Source: Nocardiopsis metallicus (GTDB taxonomy: Bacteria; Actinomycetota; Actinomycetes; Streptosporangiales; Streptosporangiaceae). From it: 64,000 bases of DNA. The notes beneath the pieces were generated by a model that was not told the DNA's origin, made no database searches, and saw nothing but the letters and a program-made list of their open reading frames with translations. This document shows, piece by piece, positions 52,933 to 59,329 of the stretch (positions within the stretch are counted from its first letter, which is position 1; each line of letters begins with the position of its first letter). The stretch lies in contig NZ_JACHDO010000001.1 of NCBI RefSeq assembly GCF_014201115.1, positions 3,410,001-3,474,000 of the forward strand, read 5' to 3'. A program made the translations under genes and the position numbers.

Positions 52933-52973
52933 AATCCCAGCTCACAGGTGTCTACCGAACTGAAGCAACATCA

Positions 52974-53855
52974 GAGGAAGTTGGCCTGGTGGCTAAGCAA
53001 GGCCAGGGCCTTGGCCCCAAACAGTCGATCCGCGCCCAGGTGAGCCAGATTCAATGCCTGGAAGAAGTAGCGGCGCCCCAGGTCGTGCAGGCCCGCGTCA
53101 TAGGCCATGGCTCCGGTCTTGGCAGCGAAGCGCACGCTCGCCGAGAAGAGGGCGCGACCGACTGTTGGTGTGAATCGTCCTCGAAGCAGGGGTGCGATTT
53201 CACTGTTCAGGTACTGAACGGCCGCCGTGCGCGCATGGCCGCCGCCGAATTCGTGGTCCAGGGTCTCGAAGAGGTCGCACGCCCTGGTGATGGCGTGCAC
53301 GTCATCCTCGGTGACATTGACCGGAGAGTCCGGGTTGGGTTCGAGGACGGACGGTGGTGCGATCAACCATCGTAAGAGGGGCGTGCTCAGTTGCTCGGCT
53401 GGCGTACGGACCGAGTGTTCGGAGAGGTGCCGTCCGAGGTCCGCATCCCACAGTGCGCTGGCCTGCGCGACTGCATGTTGTGGCGACTCCAAGAACAGTT
53501 CCGAGGTGATATCGGCAAGAGACAGTCGAGAAGTGCTGCTCTGGACCACGGCAACTGGCTGGGGCGGAGTCAAAGGCGCTCCGAGCCCGTGGAGTGCCTC
53601 GTGGATTCTGCGTCGGTCAGTGAGCCCACGGCCGACTTCGGCACGGGCGATGGTGCTCTGGGCGACCCCGCACATCCGTGCCAGGGACTCCTGGGACAGG
53701 TTCTTCACCTGTCGCCGGAGGAACTGGATCACCCTCCGCGCGTCGCGCTCACGGACAGCGGCGACCACCTCGGGGTCGCGCCACACCCACGAGGGGACGC
53801 ACTCACAGGACCCGGGCCGGTCACTCCGGTCCCGCCCGCAGTTGCCGCACCTCAC
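52974..53855 (-). pseudogene. XRE-zinc-ribbon regulator, N-terminal part (split by IS-A2)
   Basis: Encodes the first 294 residues. A Cys-rich head CGNCGR...CECVP (Cys3, 6, 17, 19) precedes the XRE HTH NLSQESLARMCGVAQSTIARAE. It is a close paralog of the gene at 54412. The GTG at 53855 overlaps the flavoprotein stop (GTGA). The HTH could still bind DNA, but the truncated product lacks the C-terminal third. Confidence 0.9.
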
Positions 53856-54412
53856 GCCGTACCGTTCCCGGAGTCCTTGATCCGCTCCTCCACATCCTCC
53901 AAGGCAGCCTCCCAAGGGAACCGGTCGAAGGCATCCGAGCCCTGGCCCGCCGGGTGAGGAACGAATCCGCCTTTCCCCATGAGCACCCCCACGCCCTCCT
54001 CTTCGAGCGCGGCCACGCTTCTACGGAAAGGGCCTCGACCGGCGTAGGCGGCGTTCACGAAGGGCAAGATCGTGACCGGCACGCCCAGTCCGATGGTCTC
54101 GTTCAGCACGTCCAGGGCGTAGTTGTCGGCGATGCCCGCGGCGAGCTTGTTGATCGTGTTGAAGCTGGCCGGGGCGACGACCACGGCATCGGCCTTGGGC
54201 GAGCGCGGTGTGTTCGGTCCTCGGTGCTGGCTGCGCACGGGACGGCCCGTGAGTTCCTCGATCGCGCCGACGTCGAAAAAGTCCACGGCGGCGGGCGTGG
54301 CGATCGCCTGGACCTGCCAGCCCAGGGCCTGCGCGGGGCGGATGAGCCGGTCGACGTGTCCAGCTGGCCCGGCGGCGCACACGACGACGTAGAGCGTGGT
54401 GGAGGTGGGCAT
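53852..54412 (-). CDS. Flavoprotein (phosphopantothenoylcysteine decarboxylase-like)
   Basis: 186 residues of the flavoprotein/HFCD fold. It opens LYVVVCAAGPAGHVDRLIRPAQALGW, and has APASFNTINKLAAGIADNYAL, the conserved substrate/FMN segment. Relatives decarboxylate peptidyl or phosphopantothenoyl cysteine; this one stands alone between two regulators, so its role may be regulatory or in a biosynthetic step. Both ends overlap the neighbours by stop-start codons. Confidence 0.85.
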   Translation of the reverse strand: MPTSTTLYVVVCAAGPAGHVDRLIRPAQALGWQVQAIATPAAVDFFDVGAIEELTGRPVRSQHRGPNTPRSPKADAVVVAPASFNTINKLAAGIADNYALDVLNETIGLGVPVTILPFVNAAYAGRGPFRRSVAALEEEGVGVLMGKGGFVPHPAGQGSDAFDRFPWEAALEDVEERIKDSGNGTA

Positions 54413-55734
54413 CAGACCACGCCCACCCGGTCGGCCAGGTGGACGAAGTCGCGCTTGAGATGGCCGGTCGACCGTGTCCGTAGCTCGTCGACGAGTCGGT
54501 GCACCATCGGCCTTTCCTTGAGTTCTTCCGGGGCCAGCCGCTCCGCAGTGGTCAGTGCCTCGTGGGCCTCTCGGAGCTTTCCCCACTGGGTGTAGGCGCG
54601 TGCGGTGTCCAGGTGCAGCACGACCTCGCGCTCGACCGGGGCGACCCGGGTGGTGTCGATCTGTCGTGCTTGGTGAACGGCTTGCCCGGCGTCACCGAGT
54701 TCGACCGCGGTGCTCACCCGGTGCAGGAGTACGTTCGTGGGGCCGAAGGCCGTCCAGCGGTGGTTGTGGTCTCCGCCCAAGCGACGAGCGGTCTGCTCTG
54801 CCTCGTCCAGCAGGGAGAGCGCCCGCGTGCGGTCCTCCTGCCTGGCCGCGGCCACGGCGCCGATCAGCATCAGGGAGCCGTACACCGAGACCGCCGATGC
54901 CGTGGAGGAGAGACTCGTGGAGGGCTCCAGCTGCTCGGCGGCGTTCACCGCGAGGTCAGCCGCTGTTCGGTAGTGGCGTTCGCGCATGAGGGCTCGGACG
55001 TACACCCTGATGCTGGAGCCCACCAGCACGGGATCCTGGGTGGCCTGCGCCGCCTGGTGGCTGCGGTCCGCCGCCAGCCACGCCAGTCCCCGTTCGTCGC
55101 ACTTGAGCAACACGCTCGCGGTGACGTGGTAGGCGTCCGCCCTGACCTGGAGCCAGAGACGTCGCGTCTCCTCCTCCAGGGCGGTGGGTTCTTGGCCCAG
55201 ATGGCGCAGGACACGGGGAAGACGGCCAGCCGCCTCCGTGTAACGGCATGCCTGGTAGGCGGCCTTGACCCACCGAACCTCCTGAGAGAGCTCCCTCAGG
55301 AAAGAGAGCTCCAGGGGGCTCGATGACGGTGTCGCGTGACCGATCAGGGTGTGTGCGAGTTCGTTCACGTTCAAGATGGGACCCACCTGTGGAATGCGGT
55401 GATGGGAGCGGGGCGACCCCGAGGAAGCGCTTTCGGTGACAGGTTTCTCAAGCGGAGCGCCGAGCCCTTGGAGCGCTTCGTGGGCCTTACGCCGGTCGGT
55501 GAGTCCCTTTCCGGCCTCGGCCCGGTTGATGGTGCTCTGCGCGACCCCGCACATCCGTGCCAGGGCTTCCTGGGACAGGCCTTTCACACGAAGTCTAAGA
55601 AACTGGATCACTCGTTGGGCGTCGTGCTCACGGACGGCGGCGGCGACCTCGGGATCTCGCCATACCCACGCCGGAACGCACTCGCAGACCTCACGGCGGC
55701 CGTCGCGGGGTCGTCCGCAGTTTCCACAACGCAT
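54412..55734 (-). CDS. XRE regulator with N-terminal zinc-ribbon-like head
   Basis: 440 residues. Cys3, Cys6, Cys17 and Cys19 (RCGNCG...VCECVP) form a probable zinc site. The HTH is GLSQEALARMCGVAQSTINRAEAG, followed by a long TPR-like helical domain. The ATG at 55734 has GGAGG 7 bases upstream; a GTG at 55752 is an alternative. First gene of a three-gene coupled operon; divergent from the PKS operon and so its likely regulator. Confidence 0.88.
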   Translation of the reverse strand: MRCGNCGRPRDGRREVCECVPAWVWRDPEVAAAVREHDAQRVIQFLRLRVKGLSQEALARMCGVAQSTINRAEAGKGLTDRRKAHEALQGLGAPLEKPVTESASSGSPRSHHRIPQVGPILNVNELAHTLIGHATPSSSPLELSFLRELSQEVRWVKAAYQACRYTEAAGRLPRVLRHLGQEPTALEEETRRLWLQVRADAYHVTASVLLKCDERGLAWLAADRSHQAAQATQDPVLVGSSIRVYVRALMRERHYRTAADLAVNAAEQLEPSTSLSSTASAVSVYGSLMLIGAVAAARQEDRTRALSLLDEAEQTARRLGGDHNHRWTAFGPTNVLLHRVSTAVELGDAGQAVHQARQIDTTRVAPVEREVVLHLDTARAYTQWGKLREAHEALTTAERLAPEELKERPMVHRLVDELRTRSTGHLKRDFVHLADRVGVV

Positions 55735-55862
55735 CGGGGGGTCCTCCGTCACCTGGGGGTGTAACGAGATGTGCCTACCGTAACCGCGAATCCTCCACGT
55801 GTTGAGTACTCCTCGTGGGTTGAACCACCCCCGCTGGGGCCTTCGGGCTCTTCAGCGGCAAG

Positions 55863-55916
55863 GAATCGAACAGGGCGCATAAATCGAACAGGACGCTTAT
55901 CCGCGTGCGCATAGGT
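55863..55916 (-). repeat. Conserved bipartite motif, copy 2
   Basis: On the minus strand it begins acctatgcgc and ends with the 27-base block (55863-55889) almost identical to the copy at 50080. It lies in the divergent promoter region, 32 bases before the roadblock gene and about 130 bases before the XRE start. Confidence 0.75.
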
Positions 55917-55948
55917 TCCAGCCCTCGGCGGGTCGGACACTGCTGGAC

Positions 55949-56428
55949 ATGACGACCACGACCCCTACGCCACCGCGCTTGATGAACGCCGTAGAGCTGC
56001 CTTCCGAACACCACGATGAGCTCCAACGCCTGTTGAACCAGCTGGTCCAGGACACCGGAACCTCCTACGGGGTGGTGTTCGGCACCCACGGACTGCACCT
56101 GTTGCGCGCCGGAGACTTGGACCAGGTCGGCGCGGAGAGCGTCACCGCCATCCTGACCAACGTGCTGCTGCTCTCCCGCGGGGCCGGGAAGCTCACCGAT
56201 CGCGGCGAAGCCGAAACGATCGTGGTCCGCTACGAGTCCGGTGCTCTCGTCCTGGCCCCGCTGGGTAGCGCGTTCGGCCTGGGCTTGTTCACCGGCGAAT
56301 CCGACAACGAGTTGAAGCAGGTCGCCTACGCCCTGGCTCGGTTCGCCATCCAGGCCGAGCCCCTGCTGCCTCAGGAAGACCTGGCTTCGCGAGCTGAGCA
56401 CCTTCGCGGGCGGGAGGTCCCGCGGTGA
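55949..56428 (+). CDS. Roadblock/LC7 domain protein
   Basis: 159 residues with a single roadblock-like domain (about 20-125): DELQRLLNQLVQDTGTSYGVVFGTHGLHLLRAG and SGALVLAPLGSAFGLGLFTG. It is the counterpart of a conservon CvnB protein but divergent in sequence. It starts the polyketide operon and is coupled by GTGA to the next gene. Confidence 0.8.
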   Translation: MTTTTPTPPRLMNAVELPSEHHDELQRLLNQLVQDTGTSYGVVFGTHGLHLLRAGDLDQVGAESVTAILTNVLLLSRGAGKLTDRGEAETIVVRYESGALVLAPLGSAFGLGLFTGESDNELKQVAYALARFAIQAEPLLPQEDLASRAEHLRGREVPR

Positions 56429-57231
56429 GTGCCCAGGCACCCGCGTCGCTGTTGGTACGCCCTTCCAGCGGAGTGGTCATGCACTCGTTGATCGAGGCCA
56501 ACCCAGCTGTCCCCATCTCCTATGAGCCCGATCTGCCCGAGCTGTTCCGCCGCTCTCTCCGGGTGTGCCGAGAGTTGGAGCGGGCGGTGACGGTCGCCGA
56601 GTTGGCCGCGCGCATGGGCCACTCCCCCGCTGTGGTGGGAGTGGTGGTCACCGAACTGGCCGATGCGGACTTGGTGCGTGTGGTGCGTGCCCCGGCCTGG
56701 GCCGAACGACTGCGCGTCTGGGCCACCCTGACCCGCCCGGTACCGGTCGCGGTCTCGGTGATCAAGACGCTCATCGTCAGCACCCGCCAAGACCACACCC
56801 ACAGCGCGTTGACCAGGCTGTCTGGTGACGGTCCGTGGTGCTTGCAGGAATCGCCCCGCATCGAGGTCGCCACCACCCGCCTCGCCCCGGACCTGGACAT
56901 GCTGGCCCTGGGCATCAGCGGCCTGGGCGGGGCGAGCCCGGTGTGGTGGGACGTGTGCCGCGAGGCGTTCGGTGCTGTGGTCGTCAGCCAAGACTCAGGG
57001 TGGGAACTGGCCGCGACCCGCGAGAGCCTGCTGGTCCTGCGCGAGGCCGGTGTGCCTGTGGTCGTGCTGGTCCAGGAGACCGATGAGGGTGAGGTTGGCA
57101 CCGACGTGGTGCGCGCCTGCCTCGGCCTGTCTCAGCGTGTTCCCGTGGTGATCGGTGACGTACACGGGCGCGGTGCGTGCGAGGCGCTGATGGACCTGTG
57201 CTCGGCGCTGATGAGCGGAGGTGGCCGATGA
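56425..57231 (+). CDS. DUF742-like / pseudo-GTPase fusion protein
   Basis: 268 residues. Residues about 40-95 (ELFRRSLRVCRELERAVTVAELAARMGHSPAVVGVV) look like the DUF742 winged helix. Residues 105-268 follow the strand-helix order of the conservon GTPase (IKTLIVST..., AFGAVVVSQDS, GVPVVVLVQETDE). The P-loop is lost (STRQDHTHSAL) and the NKxD region is VQET, so GTP binding is unlikely. It fuses the third and fourth conservon parts into one protein. Family identity is inferred from alignment by eye. Confidence 0.65.
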   Translation: MSAQAPASLLVRPSSGVVMHSLIEANPAVPISYEPDLPELFRRSLRVCRELERAVTVAELAARMGHSPAVVGVVVTELADADLVRVVRAPAWAERLRVWATLTRPVPVAVSVIKTLIVSTRQDHTHSALTRLSGDGPWCLQESPRIEVATTRLAPDLDMLALGISGLGGASPVWWDVCREAFGAVVVSQDSGWELAATRESLLVLREAGVPVVVLVQETDEGEVGTDVVRACLGLSQRVPVVIGDVHGRGACEALMDLCSALMSGGGR

Positions 57232-58553
57232 GTCCGGCTCCGCGCGCGGTGGTGTTCGGCTCCGGACACTCCGCTCTCACCTTGGCCACCGGTTTGCTGG
57301 ACGACGGGTGGAGGGTGGACGTGTTCACTCGCCACTCCACACCCGAGATCCTGGGCAATCCCGCCGGGCTGACGCAACTCACCCTGCCCTCGGTGCACGC
57401 GACCGAACTCGCGTTGGGGTTGGGGTTGTGGCAGCACACCGCGCCGCCCGCCCACGAGGTGCGCATGCGCATGGCCCCGCCCGAGGGTGAAGCGTTCTCC
57501 TTCACCGCGCCGTTGCCGGGGCCGGCGGTTGCGGTCGATCACCGGCTCAAGAGCGCCTACTGGCTCCAACACGTCGCCAACCGCGGCGGGCGGGTGCACG
57601 AGCGCACCTGCACCTCGGGCGATGTGGCCGGGTTTGCCTCCTCACGCCTGCACGATCTGGTGGTGGTCGCCCCCGGAGTTGACTCCGACCTGCGTCACCT
57701 GTTCTCACCCGATCCCGACCGCACCGGTGGGGCCACCGACAGGGTCCTCGTCCAGGTCCACCTGGCCGTACCCGACGAGCTGCTCCCTGAGCGAGCGGAG
57801 GTGCTGACCTGCCCGTGGGGCGAGGTCATGGTCTACCCTGTCCTGACCGTCGACGGCCTCGCCCCCTCCCAGGTGCGAGCCTTGTCCGCCCTGGACGCCC
57901 CACCTGTGCACGTCACCCCGTACGCGGCCCTGTGCGTGCAGGTCATGGCCCGCCCCCACAGCCCACTGGACCCCGCCTCGACCATCACACCCGAGGGCGA
58001 TGACTCTGAGACGGGTTCGGGGCTACCGCGCAGGCACGGCGCGCACGCTCGCGCCGCCTGGGCCCACGTGTTGGACCAGCTTCCCGCGCTCGCCCCCGAG
58101 CTCGCTGGGCTGTGCGCCCAGGGGAGAGTGATCTCAGGGTCTGAGCTGGTGCGCGAGGTCCATCCACAGGTGCGCCGACCGGTCACCACCATCGCTGGAA
58201 CACCGGTGGTGGGCATCGGGGACGCCACGATGACCGTCGAGCACGCCTCCGGCCAGGGCGCCGGGGCCTCCACGTGGGTGGCCTCGACGCTGCGCGACCA
58301 GATCCGCCAGCAGCGCCAAGCCAACGGAGCGCTGGACTCGGCGTTCCTGACCGGGGCTTGGGAGGCCTACTGGGCCCGGCACGGCCAGTACACCTCAGCC
58401 TTCGGCGGATTCGTCTCCGCCTACTGGAGCGGTGCCCTGCCCGAGCACGTCCTGACCGGTTTCGCCGAGACCGTCTCCACCCCCGAGGGGGCCGCGGCGT
58501 GGGCGGCCGGGCTGGACGACCCCGCACGGATGAACCACCTGCTCACCCTCTGA
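57228..58553 (+). CDS. Styrene-monooxygenase-like FAD-dependent oxygenase
   Basis: 441 residues. The FAD Rossmann motif is VVFGSGHSALTLATGLL; AVDHRLKSAYWLQHVANRGGRV and DLVVVAPG match the StyA (styrene/indole monooxygenase) layout, and the second FAD motif is VVGIGDATMTVEHASGQGAG. StyA-type enzymes epoxidise alkenes using reduced FAD from a separate reductase, which was not found in this window. The ATG overlaps the preceding stop (ATGA). Confidence 0.8.
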   Translation: MSPAPRAVVFGSGHSALTLATGLLDDGWRVDVFTRHSTPEILGNPAGLTQLTLPSVHATELALGLGLWQHTAPPAHEVRMRMAPPEGEAFSFTAPLPGPAVAVDHRLKSAYWLQHVANRGGRVHERTCTSGDVAGFASSRLHDLVVVAPGVDSDLRHLFSPDPDRTGGATDRVLVQVHLAVPDELLPERAEVLTCPWGEVMVYPVLTVDGLAPSQVRALSALDAPPVHVTPYAALCVQVMARPHSPLDPASTITPEGDDSETGSGLPRRHGAHARAAWAHVLDQLPALAPELAGLCAQGRVISGSELVREVHPQVRRPVTTIAGTPVVGIGDATMTVEHASGQGAGASTWVASTLRDQIRQQRQANGALDSAFLTGAWEAYWARHGQYTSAFGGFVSAYWSGALPEHVLTGFAETVSTPEGAAAWAAGLDDPARMNHLLTL

Positions 58554-58600
58554 CCCCCACTTCCCCTGTCCCTCTTCGAGATGGAAGGCGTCACCGCGCC

Positions 58601-59329
58601 ATGCCCGAGAACACCCCCCGCACCACCCGTTCCGCGCCCAACCCCCGCTTGTACAGCCACCGCAACCTCAAGCGCTACGGCCAGGTCGTGGTGCGCTGGT
58701 CGCACCGCCTGGCGTGGAAGGTCGACAACGAGAAGATCCTGGACCTGTACGCCCTGTACATGGCCCCCACCCACCTGGAGGTGGGCCCCGCCGACGGCCA
58801 CTTCCTCCTCCGGGCGCCCGCCCCGGCCACGCCCGCCGGCGAAGTGGTGTCCGCGCGACTGCGGCAGATCCACCTGATGGACCTCAACCCGGCACCGTTG
58901 GACTTCTGCGTTCCCAAGCTGGCCGAGCACGGCCAGGTCATTGCGCACGAGCACGACGTGCTCACCGCCCCGTGGCCGCTGCCGAACGCATCGGTGGGAT
59001 CGGTCGCGATGTTTCACGTCCTGCACTGCGTTCCCGGCCAGACGATGCGGCACAAGGCCGCCGCGTTCTCCGAAGCCGCCCGGGTACTCAGCGATGGTGG
59101 GACGTTCATCGGCTCCACCCTCCTGGGTACCGGGGACCCGCACACCAGCAACAACTGGCTCGCCCGCCGACTCCAGGACGCCTACAACAAGCCGGGCCGG
59201 AACATGTTCCACAACAGCGGCGACCGGCTGGTCGATCTGCGGGCGATGCTGGACCTGCACTTCGCCCGCGTCGACCTGACCGTCATGGGCTCGGCCGGGG
59301 TTTGGGTGGCACGGGAGCCGCGCCGATGA
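58601..59329 (+). CDS. Class I SAM-dependent methyltransferase
   Basis: 242 residues. The SAM site is THLEVGPADGHFLL with the acidic turn in IHLMDLNPAPLDF and SVAMFHVLHCVPG after it. It resembles small-molecule methyltransferases and is coupled to the PKS gene by ATGA. Probably tailors the polyketide. Confidence 0.87.
   Translation: MPENTPRTTRSAPNPRLYSHRNLKRYGQVVVRWSHRLAWKVDNEKILDLYALYMAPTHLEVGPADGHFLLRAPAPATPAGEVVSARLRQIHLMDLNPAPLDFCVPKLAEHGQVIAHEHDVLTAPWPLPNASVGSVAMFHVLHCVPGQTMRHKAAAFSEAARVLSDGGTFIGSTLLGTGDPHTSNNWLARRLQDAYNKPGRNMFHNSGDRLVDLRAMLDLHFARVDLTVMGSAGVWVAREPRR

Larger units (their letters stand above)
51665..52973 (+). mobile_element. IS-A2: intact IS3-family element
   Basis: 1309 bases with imperfect terminal inverted repeats (TGATCTTGCTTC left, GAAGCAACATCA right). 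It is flanked by the 3-base target repeat GAG (51662-51664 and 52974-52976). It differs from IS-A1 at very few positions (one seen near the 3' end), so transposition was recent. It carries orfA and orfB intact. Confidence 0.95.

Noticed and set aside
58714..59325. Upstream extension of the PKS frame across the methyltransferase gene
   Set aside because: The extension is an out-of-frame shadow of the methyltransferase; the ATG at 59326 overlapping that gene's stop is the proper start.
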